From: Umbelopsis isabellina
Lineage: Eukaryota > Mucoromycota > Umbelopsidomycetes > Umbelopsidales > Umbelopsidaceae
NCBI GenBank assembly: GCA_016758905.1
Contig: JAEPQZ010000007.1
Location: 430,036-494,035 of the forward strand
Length of the DNA stretch: 64,000 bases
Direction: 5' to 3'
Shown here: positions 44,101-55,833 of the stretch, piece after piece
Layout of the letters: every line of letters begins with the position of its first letter
Numbering within the stretch: position 1 is the stretch's first letter
Program-made: the position numbers and the translations under genes
The notes under the pieces: generated by a model
What the model was told of the DNA's origin: nothing
Databases searched by the model: none
What the model saw: the letters and a program-made list of their open reading frames with translations, nothing else

Positions 44101-47100
44101 CCTCAGGAAATACACTAAGAAACTTCCTAGACCACTCACTCACAAAGTTGGCAAGCGTATTGTCTTTGCTGTCACCCTTGCCGAATTGCATGAACATATC
44201 GCTCCTACTGAAGTACGACTACCCAAATCCACAGGTAAAATTGACGATGTTATGTATTCTTTGCATAAGCAGCCAACTAACTTTTATTTTGCCAAAAAGT
44301 CGCATTGGAGACCGATCCTAGTGCTGTTTTCTTCCCTGTCAGCAAGCTATCTCATTATAGAACTGTTGTTGCTGTCACCATCAAGGTGGGATTGGAGTAT
44401 ATACAAATCATGACAGTAAGTTAAATTCCTGGGAGATGCAGTGTACTTTGTCGACCTTGCTAACCGTTTCAATTACAGGTTCGCAAGCAAGAATTATTCT
44501 ATAACTTGAGCGCTGTCACCAATGATGTGTACCACATCTCTAGCATTGATGATATTACACTAGTCCCACAAAAGAGACATGGGGAGGATCCAAATGAATT
44601 TGTTATCAAGTACGATAAGGGCAAGTCCTCCATGGCATTCAGCACTGCCAAACGTGATGCTATTGTTGGCGTGCTACGACATAACAAGCGAAGATACGAA
44701 ATCTCAAAACCCACTAATATCTCTGAGCGTATCATTCGCCCTAATGATGTTCCTGGTCGCCTGCTGAACATGGCATTGTTGAATATCGGTAGTGAAGATC
44801 CCAACTTGCGTTTGGCTGCTTATAACCTGCTGTATGCTCTGTCTTTGACTTTCCGATTTGATGTCGGAAATCAGCTTTTGGATGCCAAAGATCTCTGCAT
44901 TCCTGCTAATAGCACTGGCTTTATCATTGCTATTAGTGAGAAATTAGCTGTCACTGAACCATCTCTGACACTCGAGTTTCTCAATGAATGCTTTGTTGGT
45001 TTCAACAAATCGAGCGAACCTCTACGCCACTTGTGTTTGGATTACATGGCTCCTTGGCTGCCCAACTTGTCCATATTTGCTCGCAATGGTCCTGAGGATA
45101 ATAAGCAGACATTGACAAAAACCAAGGAAGTCATCCGCTTGTTGATCGATTTGACTGTCACCAGAAACGATGTAAGTGGTTTTTTTTTTTTGCTTTGTAC
45201 ACAATTATTTGGCCCGCGACTGAAGCTCATACCTCGTTGTAGATGTATAATATTGTACAAGCAAAGATCTGGAAGACGCTAGGCAAGGTAGATGACCTTA
45301 TCAACCTGGTACTGGATGCATTCGTGCACTTTTCTGTTGAGCATGGTGTTGGATCTGCTCAGACTGAAGCTATGGCCGATACATTCGTGACCCTATCTAA
45401 CGTAGCAGTTCGAGGCAAAGTGATTGCTCGACTTAGAAAGGTTCTTCAAAGGACATCTTTGAAACCAGCGCGTATTCTTACTGAACACCCTGCTTGGACT
45501 GAGATTGCAGTTCTGATTCGCTTCATTCTTATGCTGTCTTTCAATATCCAAGGTCCAGTCAAGCCGTATGTTCCTGAGATATTCCATATTGTGTCCATGC
45601 TGGCGGCAACTGGCCCCACCTTGATCCGTACTTCTGTTCACGGTCTAGTGGTTAACGTTATTCAAACATCTTGCACCACTATGCCATTGCCGGAAGGCAG
45701 TCTGAAAAAGATGCAATTTCTTTTGACTGACATTTCCGATAGCAAGCACCGACTGTTGTTTGGACTCACCAAACCTCATGCCAACGCATTCACTATTACT
45801 CAAGAAACCATGACTGATACAGCAGAGACAATGCCACTTGCATCCCTTGAGGCTGTTGTTCACACCTTGCTGGAAGCTCTGACATTTGGTGCTCCGTCAA
45901 TGGGTAAGTTTAATCTACATAAATATGTGATAGATGATGACTATCGTCTAATGATCAATTTTTACAGATGTTGCAAATATGTGGAGAGCACGATGGATGA
46001 GTCTGGTTACTAGCAGTGCATTCCAGTTCAACCCAGCTATTCAACCACGAGCATTTGTTGTACTTGGTTGCTTGGCTCAAGAAGAGGTTGATGATGATCT
46101 GCTTTATCAAATTTTGGTAGCTCTGCGGGGTGCATTAGCCATCTTTAACGAATCCGATTCCAATTTGATCACCAGTATCATGATGTGTCTTAAAAACATA
46201 GTTGAAAGCCTTCCGGCTGACTCGAGATATCTCCAGCAACTCTTCTGGCTTGCCATGGCACTTGTACAGATCAATCACCCCGCCACCTTTGCAACAGCAG
46301 TTGATCTGCTGCAAGCAGCTCTTCGAGCTCTTGATGCTAACGGACTCTTCAATGATGAACCCGTGGTTGATGTGCTTATGGCCGCTCGTGAGCCACTTGT
46401 TGGCGTTGCACGCCTGTTAGATGAAGCCAGCGGTGTTAATTTCGAGACCCACTTCTCTTTCGCAGTGGCTGGTATCCTCATGAAGGGCATGAAGCACTCG
46501 AACCCAAAGAACACGGTGTTCCAAGGCTTGACTACATTCTTGGATATAGAATGCAAGCATACAATGGAACAAAACATCGTCGAGTCCAAGACTTTGGGCT
46601 ACCTTGCTGGATTATTGCCTATTGCTGCCAAGAACTTGGCCTTGAAAGAACTGTTGCGTTTGGCGGGAATTAACGATGTAGAGATTGAAAACTCGGAAAT
46701 CGGCACTACCTATTTCCGTATCTTCGACAAGTTGGATATACCTAATAACACGACGGCACTTCTTCTTGTGTCGTTGCTGGTGACCATGCTCAATTCTGCT
46801 GATAACGAAACTGAACGCTTGTTCCTTTACGGCATCCTCGCTGAGGCTGCCGTAGCTATTCCCGAAGTGTTTGCACTTATGTAAGTTTGATGATTTGTCT
46901 AAATTCATTGTCTTGGGCTATCCCCCGCTAATTTTTCCATGCCTTGTTAGCTATGACAACCTGTTGCCCAGGATGAATCAAATCGTTGTGAGCAGCCAAA
47001 CCCATCCTATTATAGACTCTGTAAAGTCTATTCTCTACACCGCATGCTCAGAGCCCGTTTTCAACCAAGCCAAGAGTCAAAACCGTAGCCAAAAGGCTTA

Positions 47101-47215
47101 CCTTGAGGAACTAGGATTCTCTGCGCTAGGCGATCCTATGTTTGGAGCTGCTAAGACCAATGTCGCCAAGAACGCCAAACTAGCCAGCGAGCTCGTTGAA
47201 TTAATTATTGCTTAG
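38160..47215 (+). CDS. Neurofibromin/IRA-type Ras GTPase-activating protein
   Basis: This large RasGAP switches off Ras (cAMP/PKA signalling in fungi). Sixteen exons starting at 38160, 38313, 38452, 38617, 39313, 39705, 40421, 41958, 42283, 42411, 42719, 44300, 44479, 45243, 45968 and 46951 assemble into about 2638 residues, near the human NF1 length (2818). The RasGAP domain is at about 1255-1600: the arginine finger lies in ELFRRTSMATRLL (near 1311) and FLRFFCPAIVSPES is near 1420. A Sec14-like lipid-binding domain follows (VFYFIARNISADN, LLFDVTQFGPGNEIP) and then a PH-like segment. The N-terminal and C-terminal thirds are helical repeats. The start (MSVDTKLILSLINRVAVR) with LPSNSGRRLESLEADPL agrees with fungal IRA N-termini. 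All junctions keep frame. Confidence 0.93.
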
Positions 47216-47636
47216 AAAAAAGAGGGGGAAAAAAAAAAAGAAAGATTTTCACCAAAAAGTAATTCATAACACACCATCTACCATTTTGCCCTTTTTGAAT
47301 TCTATTCTCTCTATTTTTACAATTATTCTCTTATGCCCTCCACTGTTGTAATTGTATCGTTTTGCATTATGCTTCTAGTTTCTTTTTTTATTATTATTAT
47401 TCTTATTATGATATGCTGGCGATTAAAAAAATATCCTCGGTTTGAGATATTCCACCAAAAGGAAGTTGTCAAAATTTTTGTGTCTTTGGGATTTCTGTAG
47501 ATATGAACACACTGTCAAAATGGCATAACTAATGCGTGTAGCACACGCGCATCTCATTCTGGTTATAATAACTTTTTGTGTTAATTGCATTTTCTTTCCA
47601 GGTTTTTTTTTTTGTTTTTTTTTGTTTGGGGGTTCT
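47216..47636. other. Convergent 3' flanks with long T runs
   Basis: About 420 bp between the IRA stop and the stop of the minus-strand hypothetical gene. It is full of poly-A/T runs (for example T runs at 47605-47625) and T-T-A-T repeats (47387-47408). No gene or convincing signal was found. Confidence 0.5.
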
Positions 47637-48899
47637 TCATTTGATGTTGATGATGCTTTTGACATGATGTTTTTTGTTGTATTCCTGACTGAGTCTCTCT
47701 TGACATGTTCGGAAGGGTATCTCGTAGATCTTTTTAAGGTACTCAGAGCCTTTTGTGTCTGGGGTAGACGAGGACGAAGTGGAAGATAAGCTTGATGTTG
47801 AACTGCAGCGGCTCAGCTGCTCGGCTGTTGTAACTTCAGATTGTTTGTTGTTGTTATTATTGTTGATTTTGTTGCCAGCTAACCTTGATGTTATGCGACG
47901 AAGACTTTCAGCCATGGGATCTTCAAATTTCCTGACTTGATGATACTCTCGGTTGACACGATCCATCTCCTTGGTTAAACGCAGCATATTTTTGGGATGG
48001 GCCAAATAATTTCGATCAGCAGCAAACACATATTGGCGTTGTAATAATAGTTTGTGTTGCGTTCGTGACAGGTTATGTGGTTGGGCATTTGCGGCTATGG
48101 CAATATTTCCGTTTGAGGACGATGATGGTGGGGTAATAAAGGTGGTTGCGGTATTGACCGTTGAAGGTGCAGACTGTGGCGCAATGGCATGGTGGTCAAG
48201 ATGGCCAGGGGTAATACACGTGTTGACAGCATTGTGAGGTATAGGGACATAAGGAGAAGTCGTTGCGGTCGATGATGGGACGGCGCCTATCGATTTGTCT
48301 GCATGCGCTGTGTACGGTGTTACCTGAGTGACAGGCCGCGCTGCCAGATCTGGTTGGCTTGCCATATGTCGTAAAGGGGTATATTTTCTTTGACCATCCT
48401 GTCCAGAAGAAGTTGTAGCCGTCTCTAACGACTTGCTCAGCAAGTTCGCATTGGATACACACTTTTCTTGAGATGGCGTTTGTGCGGCAGCCGCATTGAT
48501 ATGGTCATGCTGGTTACCACATGACGCATTGTTCTCGTGAGCCGACAGTTGAGTATGAGCTTCCCATTCTTGTAGCTGTTGTCGTAATAAGCTGACAGGG
48601 GACGGTATGCTTTCCTTTGGGTTTTTGTTTGCAGCACGTGGGGTTTCCAATGTTGAAGGTGATGGTCCTGCCTGTTTAGTTGACCATTGCTCATCGCCGT
48701 CCAATTTCGCCTTCTGCACATGATCATTTTCAAACTCCTTTGTATTATGATCTGCTGAACGGTCCGACTTCCGCCACTCATTATCGACGTTTTTACTACC
48801 TCTATGGTGGGGCACATGTTGAACACCATAAATTGGCATGGCTGGTGGTGTTTCTCGGATATAATTCTGTAGAACTGGATCAATCGTTGCCGTTGTCAT
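47637..48899 (-). CDS. Ser/Thr/Pro/His-rich hypothetical protein with a conserved C-terminal motif
   Basis: One exon of 420 residues from the Met at 48899 (MTTATIDPVLQNYIRETPPA). A frame extension upstream to 49004 begins at a non-ATG codon or a Met with hydrophobic residues; I preferred the inner start because it begins the hydrophilic protein, but the longer form (MCTLYQHRLPLLELAIF...) cannot be excluded. Most of it is low-complexity (Ser, Thr, Pro, His, Asn-rich) and probably disordered. A structured-looking segment lies near residue 300 (AHPKNMLRLTKEMDRVNREY, then RKFEDPMAESLRRI) and resembles motifs I have seen in other fungal proteins, without a name. A run of six Asn and Ser-rich tracts follow. 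Function is unknown. Confidence 0.7.
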   Translation of the reverse strand: MTTATIDPVLQNYIRETPPAMPIYGVQHVPHHRGSKNVDNEWRKSDRSADHNTKEFENDHVQKAKLDGDEQWSTKQAGPSPSTLETPRAANKNPKESIPSPVSLLRQQLQEWEAHTQLSAHENNASCGNQHDHINAAAAQTPSQEKCVSNANLLSKSLETATTSSGQDGQRKYTPLRHMASQPDLAARPVTQVTPYTAHADKSIGAVPSSTATTSPYVPIPHNAVNTCITPGHLDHHAIAPQSAPSTVNTATTFITPPSSSSNGNIAIAANAQPHNLSRTQHKLLLQRQYVFAADRNYLAHPKNMLRLTKEMDRVNREYHQVRKFEDPMAESLRRITSRLAGNKINNNNNNKQSEVTTAEQLSRCSSTSSLSSTSSSSTPDTKGSEYLKKIYEIPFRTCQERLSQEYNKKHHVKSIINIK

Positions 48900-50374
48900 T
48901 GCTAACCCACTTTTTGATTTCAGGTCCCGTGCTGTGTATATCAACTGTATGAGAAAGATCGCTAATTCCAGTAGCGGTAGGCGATGTTGATAGAGAGTAC
49001 ACAACGATGTTTGCTAAATATCTAGCTATTTACAACACTGGAAAGTAGAGAATAAAGAGAAGGAGTTTTTAAAAAGAAAAAAGTAAATTGAAGAAGATCA
49101 AATATCTGGAGAAATCATGTGTGGAGGGGCGGTACTTTTTAAGGCAAAAACAACGAGAGCCAAAAATTCTACAAGCTTGTAAAAATTGCCCATCTGACCA
49201 GACCCCAATGACAATATTGAACACAGGTGACTGGGATTTTTTGGCTCATTTCATTTTTTCATCTCCCAAAACCTCCTTGACCGACCAAAAAGCATTGAAG
49301 GGTTGTCTATTTAAGGCAAGCCATTCAGTAGCATTTGCTAAAGGTCATCTCACGACCCGTCCACTGATATGTAGGAAATTGCCTTTCTGAAGCATAATTA
49401 TCTTATGCATGGTGATATCTCTGATACCTTGTATGGTCACCACCCATCAATGTGTCATTCGGATCATTCTTATGCCAGTATCTTACTCTCTTATGTTCTG
49501 AAGGTTTAGTATCCTTTGGGCTCAACGCTCAAACCCAATGAAAATTTCTATTATATCTTGGTCAAGATAAACAGACGCTTGCAACATCAGATAAAGAGCT
49601 AGCATCATCGGCTTGATAGAGAAATGTTTAAACCTTGGTAACGGTTTTTGCGCAAAAGAGCGCGGTATAAGGCTAAAGTCAATAAATTTTCATATCAAAC
49701 CCAATTATTTGAGTGGAAATTGCCCGCTGCTGTGATATATTGGCTGTCATGGCAGGCAGGAAATTTTTCAATTCATTTCTCCAACCTGTCAAAACGCACT
49801 TCTGCAGATCACTGTCGTTTTCCAAACAAGACTGCAGCTTTAACATGCCAGAACTCCATTCCTCTCATTTAAATCTCTTCATAGCTGCTTTTCAGCGACA
49901 TATCCCTTTCGTATTTGTTTACAAAAGTTCTGCTATCATCTGAGGCTGAACGTGTCACAGACCTCAGCGCTAAAACGATTGGATTTTTTTGGTGGCCCCG
50001 CATGGCCGCGCCGTCATAATGGTCACAATTACCTAACACTGTTCGTCCACCGAAAAGATAAAGGAAAATGGCCCATCCTGACGTTGAAATTGTAACACAT
50101 GAGGTTTAAAAAAATTGATAAACAATCACCTCCGTAGGCCCTTTGATTATGGGGTCATCGCGGTCAGCTGTTGACCATAAGTGTCTTTTTCATCTTGTTT
50201 TTTTTTAAGATAAGTTGTCTCCCTACTTTGATTATACGCCCTTTTTTGGGCTCAGCTATCAGTGGGGTTGGGTTGGTGGTAGGGTGTGGCTGATGGATGT
50301 GGCGAGTGAACGGGAAACCAAAATTTTTTTTTTCTTCAATCGGGCACACCTTTAGATCAGCATAATTGTGCACG
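48900..50374. other. Intergenic, about 1.5 kb, no gene recognised
   Basis: It holds the upstream region of the hypothetical gene and of the DUF1764 gene. Plus-strand frames of 74-100 codons (49088-49390, 49648-49872, 49713-49943) have skewed composition and no family resemblance. T-runs at 49985-49990 and 50197-50208 and a TGGGGTTGGGTTGGTGG stretch at 50262-50281 are the only features of note. Confidence 0.45.
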
Positions 50375-51081
50375 ATGCCAGCAAGCAAGAAACAGAAACC
50401 TTGTAAAGAGGCTACGAAAGGTTTCTAGTCCTATTCAATGTTATTTGCATTAAATGAACGTACTATTTTCTGACTCTTTCCAAAGCAACGACGTCTCAAC
50501 CGAAATCTTCGACCGAGATCGACGACATCTTTAGCAAGAAGAAGAATGCAAGTGAAATCGATGATATTTTTGCCAAAAAGCCGATTGGTAAGAAGCCAAA
50601 GGATACGGTAGAAGACGAAGTAGACTCACAGGAAGAAAACGACGAAGCTGAAACTGCCAGCTCATCTAAAGCAACTGAAGAAGTCGTATTCGCGGAGTTA
50701 GCAGCTGTCAAAGCATCAAAGAAACGAGCAGCACCTCCCAAGATCGCAGACGATGATGGTTTCAGTGACTCAAGAGGCAAGAAATCAAGTGAGTATTTTT
50801 CTGGGATCAATGAAATATGTCAATTGATTCAATATTAAGCATTCTTTTTTCAGAACGCATGACCGATGACGGATATCCTCTGTATGATGTTAAAGACCTT
50901 AATATCGGACTTGGAGGAGGTGAGTATTCGACAATTGACTGCTAATGCATGATCATCTTTTAACATCGATATCTAGATACACCTGAATGCCCATTTGATT
51001 GTACATGCTGTAAGTTTATGTGCTATACTTGACAAATATCGAATTGCAATGATTAACTGTTTGTAAATTTAGGCTATTGAT
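50375..51081 (+). CDS. DUF1764-family small acidic/basic protein
   Basis: Five exons (50375-50402, 50486-50788, 50854-50919, 50977-51009, 51074-51081) encode 145 residues. The N-terminus is Lys/Ser-rich with two EIDDIF(S/A)KK motifs, characteristic of the DUF1764 family. A long acidic Glu/Asp/Ser region follows. The C-terminal signature is MTDDGYPLYDVKDLNIGLGG then DTPECPFDCTCCY, matching the family pattern of GLPIY...ELGIG...TPLCPFDCDCCF. Three Cys at the end suggest a small metal site. The last coding exon is just 8 nt (two bases of Cys, Tyr, stop). No role for the family is known to me. Exon 1 was found by looking upstream for a donor that continues the frame. Confidence 0.85.
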
Positions 51082-51690
51082 TTTCTACATTTTTGACGAC
51101 CCATATCCTGTACGTTTTGCTCGGTATATGAGTGTAATATAGATGGCCATTTTCAAACGAATGTGTTAGCTCAAGCTAAAAAGCAAGATGCACATACAAA
51201 TATATATAAAAACGTCTAAAATAATTCTAATCGTTGATGTGGCAGCTAGGGCATCGTATGTTGATGGTGGTTGTAATATTGTGTCAATCCCTTTGAAAGT
51301 TAGATGTCTGACACTTTCTGCTTGATCTTGCCCTATGCACGTTCGAGTTATACATCTATATATGTTTGTCTTTGCGAGTTCAATTTCAGATATCATCTAA
51401 GTCAAGATGCCTGATATCTCAGAGCTCAACTTTACTTCTGTAAAGACAAGACAACGAGAGTATATCTCTCGTAGTTCCAAGAATTACCGGGCAAATGACC
51501 AAAAAAACCCCCAAAATAAGATTAGAGGTAGAGCGCCACTTAAACCTGAAATTCTAATGTCTGGCGACTTGGTACGTTAAATCTAATATCTAAATCTGTC
51601 ACGTAACGAGGATTACCGCAGTCAATATAAGAAATTTCCACCAAAATTTTCGGGAGCGTGTTGCGCCATCTTTTGTTCCCTTTAATAAAT
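51082..51690. other. Intergenic before the MFS gene; contains a 57-codon open frame
   Basis: About 610 bp. A plus-strand ATG frame at 51407-51580 (MPDISELNFTSVKTRQREYI..., 57 residues, basic) is shorter than typical genes and has no partner exon I could find. It could be an upstream ORF or chance. No other element is seen. Confidence 0.4.
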
Positions 51691-53614
51691 ATGGCTTCGC
51701 CGAAACAAGACACCATACTTTCAAATGCCACTATTAAGAGCTCTATAATACAGCCTATGAGGGTTTCTGGATCTATAGATACTCATTATGATGGAGTGGG
51801 TGCAATACCAATGGCTACATTTACGACAAGTGAAGGAGACGGTACGGCATTGAACACACTTGGTGGTGAGGAGGAGGAGACCCGTGCATGCCCAGAATTC
51901 TCTTTACCACCTGTTGACACAGGAATTAATGCGATCATGATTCTTATTTCTGGTTTCTTTGTGGAAGGTAATAAAAGGAATGATGTGACAACGAAACCTC
52001 CATTGCAAAATCATGGCCTAACATATATACTTTGTTTGCGAACAGGTTGTGTGAGTATACTTGCAACAATTTTTTCTTTAACCTTGCCTTTGGCTTCATT
52101 TCACTGTTGCTGCATGGCGCTGCTTTTAGGTTGCTGAATTAAATTTTGTGCATTTCGCTCATGTTCATTTTTCCGAAACACAGACATATGGTTTGCCGCT
52201 TTCTTATAGTATTCTCCAGAATTATTATATCAAGCAGCCCGAGTTCCAGGATGCGGGAATCACTTCATTTGCAATAGTGGGTGCATTATGGAGTGGTTTA
52301 ACGCTGATGGGTGCTGGACTTGTTGCGGTACTAGGTGCGCAATTCAGCCTGAAATCCATCATGTACGCAGGTTCTTTCATTATGGCTGCAGGATTTATTG
52401 GTGCCTCTTTCTCTACCAATGTCTGGCATTTGATATTGACCCAAGGTATGGATACAAAGTATTCCGTAAAAAACGATATGAACGTACTCATTCCTTCCTT
52501 TTAAGGCGTTATCCTGGGAATTGGCTCGAGTTTGGGTGAGTTAAGAACTCTGTGACAAGATAATGCTGCGCTGCTCACTCTTTAGTTTATTAGTTTCAAA
52601 TGCCTTCATGCCTTTTGTGCCAATGTGGTGGTTCAAGTATAGAGGGATTGCGACTGGTATTATATTTTCTGGTGCCGGTCTAATGGGTTTGGTAAGCCCC
52701 ATTGCCATTGAGAAACTGTTAGCCACCGTAGGCTTTCGTTGGACTTTGCGCATCTTAGGGCTGTTTACGCTTGTTCTGTGCCTAGGCTCAAGTGCTACTG
52801 TGCGGCCTCGCTACTTGCCTGATGCATCTGGAACTGTACGAGTATCGTTCGCCGCAAAGGACTTTGGGTTTTTGACCACCCCAAAATTTATAATATTAGG
52901 CGCATGCGTTTTGTTTCAAGGCCTTGGTTACTTTATTCCCAATCTGTTTATACGATGTAAGAATGGTTATATATTAGGGCTAATTTCAAGAAAAGCAACT
53001 AATGCTATTGAAACTTAGCTTATGCTTTGTTCGCGGGTGTTCCTGATCAAGTCTCGACCTCTCTCGTGTCGGTCATGAATGCCATGACTGTTGTTGGTCA
53101 ATTGCTGCTTGGGCACGTCTGTGATCGATTTGGCTACTTGAAAGCGCTAGTAATCTCTTCCTCAGTAGCCTCCTTGAGTACATTTGTTCTCTGGAGGCTG
53201 GCTGGCTCCTCCCTTGCTAAGATGTTTGTGTACGTTGTGATATATGGTTGCTTTGGAGCCGGATTTACTACCTGTTTCCCGGCTATGGTGGCCGATATTG
53301 CTGATGATCCAAATCAATTTGTCTTAATCAGTGGTAAGTATATAGCATGGAAGATTTACTTATCCTTATACAGAAGTTCTCGTTTGTTCTTGTTCTTGTT
53401 TTTTGAGGTTTTAACCTATGTTTTAGGCGCTTTCATGATGCTGCGAGGTACTGGTAACATAGTTGGAAACCCCTTAGGATCTATTTTACTAACATCACCT
53501 TCAAACTCACAATCTGGTTGGAACGAGATTACGTATTTGGTAGGCAGTTTTCTCCTCTTGAGTGCTGCGTTTGGTGGCCTTCGCGGAATTCTAGCCAAAC
53601 AAACTCTCGCCTAA
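51691..53614 (+). CDS. MFS transporter, monocarboxylate transporter (MCT/MCH) family
   Basis: Twelve-helix transporters of this family move monocarboxylates, riboflavin or similar small molecules. Seven exons (51691-51967, 52046-52050, 52184-52445, 52506-52535, 52594-52956, 53019-53333, 53427-53614) give 479 residues. A 75-residue Glu/Thr-rich cytosolic tail precedes the first helix (INAIMILISGFFVEG). YGLPLSYSILQNYY is the family-typical end of TM1, and GFIGASFSTNVWHLILTQG, WWFKYRGIATGI with the RG motif, RFGYLKAL and FMMLRGTGNIVGNPLGS follow. Exon 2 is only 5 nt; without it the frame breaks. At the exon 4/5 join I used the second AG (after TTATTAG), since the first gives a stop. Poly(A) signal AATAAA lies at 53625. 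Confidence 0.85.
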
Positions 53615-53624
53615 ATTTGTAAAA

Positions 53625-53630
53625 AATAAA
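53625..53630 (+). terminator. Poly(A) signal AATAAA after the MFS gene
   Basis: The hexamer is 11 bp beyond the MFS stop codon; a very short 3' UTR, or other signals lie further on inside the repeat block. Confidence 0.4.
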
Positions 53631-53764
53631 AACTATACTGTAAGGAAGATAATAACTGTTGCTATTATACAAAGATTAAAAGAAAGTATCTAGTAGATTG
53701 ACTTATTACGACTTTGGAAGTCTCGTAAAATTCGTCGTGAGCTCAAAACCCAAAGGCCGGTCTT

Positions 53765-53950
53765 CCCTTTGTAAGAGAAGCTCGCTTAGCTAGGTTAAAG
53801 ATTATGTTTATTGGAGGAATATTGGCAATTCCTTGTATAGGCTGCTATCACACTGAGGTTCAGGAAGCTATCATGAACTAGTTACTAAAGAACAGACAGA
53901 AAGATGTAAAGATCCTCACAATCAAATTACTAAAAGGGGGAAGATCGAGA
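53765..53950 (-). repeat. LINE 3' tail repeat, copy 1
   Basis: The sequence from GCTCGCTTAGCT through AAAGATTATGTTTATTGGA to AATCAAATTACTAA is shared with copy 3 (63605-63790) and, less well, with copy 2 (58805-58960). On the minus strand it contains AATAAACATAATCTTTAACC, with an AATAAA signal near the element's end. Confidence 0.8.
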
Positions 53951-53954
53951 TAAT

Positions 53955-54660
53955 TCAAAGCCAGTAGGACATACTCTCTTGTGATCTGGTTTGTAGTATA
54001 GACCCTCGTAGATGTATGTGGACTCGTAATGGGCCTCTTCCAACGAATAGTTTAAGAGATGTAAATCCTTGTTTCTTCATAGTCCGAGGACACAGAACAT
54101 TATATAGATGAGTCAAGCCACAGGTGAACGCCATCGTACGCCACCAAAGGCAATTGTTGCCAAAGGTGTTGTGCGACCAGACCATGGAGAGGCGTTCTCG
54201 AAGCAGAGCGACTGCAAGGCGGCAACGGTCCCCAGTGCCGAGGGAGGCGTGTCTGGGGTCAGCAATATGCTTCGGATCCAAGGGATCAAAACTATCAATA
54301 GTTTCGATCTTCTTCTGAAGCAGGGTCTCCTTCAGTAGTGCTCGGTACTGGACATGGACTAGAAGTCCAATTACATCACGTGCTGGGTATATGATATCGA
54401 GAACGCGAGTGGTGTCAATACCGACATCGCGTAGGCGAGATCGTATCTCAGATCGGGTAAGTTTTCTGTTCTTAGGTATATAAGCAATTTCATATTCCTA
54501 AGAGCCAGTGACTGGCAGTTCCTGCTGATGCTTTTAGCAAGGGAGGCTCTCAAACAGCCGCGAGTTGGGCATCCAGCTCGGCAACATTCTTCTGTAGGGC
54601 CATATTTTCGGCCAGAAGCTTATCGTAGCCGTCCATGCGGGCTAGCATGGCGCGGCGAGT
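53955..54660 (-). pseudogene. LINE ORF1 fragment
   Basis: Reading leftwards from 54660: a coiled-coil stretch (MLARMDGYDKLLAENMALQK), then a stop, then a frame with YEIAYIPKNRKLTRSEIRSR and LGLLVHVQY-like ILGLL/VIGLLVHVQY, then DPLDPKHIADPRHASLG. The latter parts match, by eye, ORF1 of the nearly complete copy (LPRNRRMKRSEARTRLR, ILGLLVHVQY, DPAHIADPKHDTLS). Frames shift at least twice. Confidence 0.7.
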
Positions 54661-54977
54661 TCGTAGACCGTCGTGAGGTCGGGTGTGTCAGTAACGTTAG
54701 CTGGTGTGGTCGGGGTAGGCAACTGAGAGGTACATGGAATACGATAAACCGTATACGGAAAGGAACGATTTACAAGGAGACTTATGCCAGATAAAGGGCG
54801 GATGTATATGTTGTTTGCGGCTGCGTGGCATGCTGTTGTATCCAGGTGGCAGGTTTCAGTGACAAATAGAAGATGAAGGTCTCGGCAGTAGGACAGGCGA
54901 TCGTCGACTGCGTTAACAGTCAATCCTTTAGTACTGAACAGAATATGTTCAAATTCATATTTCGCTTTCGGTTTCAA
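54642..54977 (-). pseudogene. LINE ORF2 endonuclease fragment
   Basis: The segment GLTVNAVDDRLSYCRDLHLL then FVTETCHLDTTA corresponds to GLQASSVDDVLQHC...FITETWLLPP at the start of ORF2 of the nearly complete copy, the APE endonuclease N-terminus. The essential Glu (TET) remains, but the rest of the domain is missing and the frame closes. Confidence 0.65.
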
Positions 54978-55359
54978 GGACTCTTAATTTTTGCTCGTGT
55001 CGCGAGCAACATTCAATCTCAAGCGAAGAGCGAAGCGACTGAGTCTCTGCTTCCCTCTCTTCGAAGCAGTCATAATGAGATAAATGCGAGACTCTTTCTC
55101 CCCATTCAGCCTGACATGAGCAGCCATTTTGTAGAACTAGTTTATGACCATTGTCTTGAAGTACTTTGTTCAAGATTCTTCAGCAACGAGTGCATGTACA
55201 TATTCTTGAATCATAATATTGAGATGATGCAATCCTCTGATCCCATAGATCCCCCCAACACCTTGTCAGCTGAGCCACGGTTGTTTCTCCTCATTAGGTA
55301 CAAATACACCATCTCTCTTCCTTTGACGAAGTACAGTTGTTTGAATAGTTTGAGTGAGC

Positions 55360-55833
55360 AGTTCTGTAGGGAGTAGGCAGTGGGAAGGAGATATTTCATT
55401 TCTTGCCTCTGTCTCCAACGACCTGGGCCATCAAGAGTTCGTACATTGCCGTCATTTGAGCAAGTGCTTCATGAAGTGTTTTGAGCTCAGCACGTAATAC
55501 CGCAATCACCTCGTTGGCGTTGTCGGTGGTACTCTTGTCCAAGCTGAAAACAACATTCCATAGCAAGCTCATTAGCCTTGACTGCCTCACTGATAGAATC
55601 AAATCTTGGGTTTCTGGTTTTACATCTTCTTCGGACTCGAGTGTCAAATTCCTAATCCCGGAAAACAGGCGTTGTCCATCACTTATAATCACGTTCGCCA
55701 TGGTTGCGATATGTGATGTCTCTTGGTCGCCTTGCATTCCAAGTAGGAGAACCTGCGACATTGCAGTTAGAGTAATGTGCATTAGAGTAGTTTGGAGGTT
55801 TAAAGTGAAGTAGTAGATACAGGCGTCACCCAA
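55360..55833 (-). pseudogene. LINE ORF1 N-terminal fragment
   Basis: Contains NEVIAVLRAELKTLHEAL and MTAMYELLMAQVVGDRGKK, nearly identical to ORF1 of the nearly complete copy (at about 63110-63230). The next codon is TGA where that copy has GGA, and the homology continues for a few residues (NISFPLP) before it is lost. The left part of the open frame (55520-55833) is not homologous to that copy. Confidence 0.7.

Noticed and set aside
44235-44299. Apparent frameshift near the Sec14-like domain of the RasGAP
   Set aside because: A GT-AG intron (44235-44299) restores the frame, so the gene is intact.
48437-48883. 148-codon frame in the hypothetical gene region
   Set aside because: It is a shadow frame of the 420-residue protein with basic, non-periodic composition and no motif.
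49088-49943. Plus-strand frames of 74-100 codons upstream of the DUF1764 gene
   Set aside because: No family resemblance, no consistent splice sites and overlapping frames in different phases.
51407-51580. 57-codon ATG frame before the MFS gene
   Set aside because: Too short to stand alone and not joinable to the MFS frame; kept only as a note in the intergenic entry.
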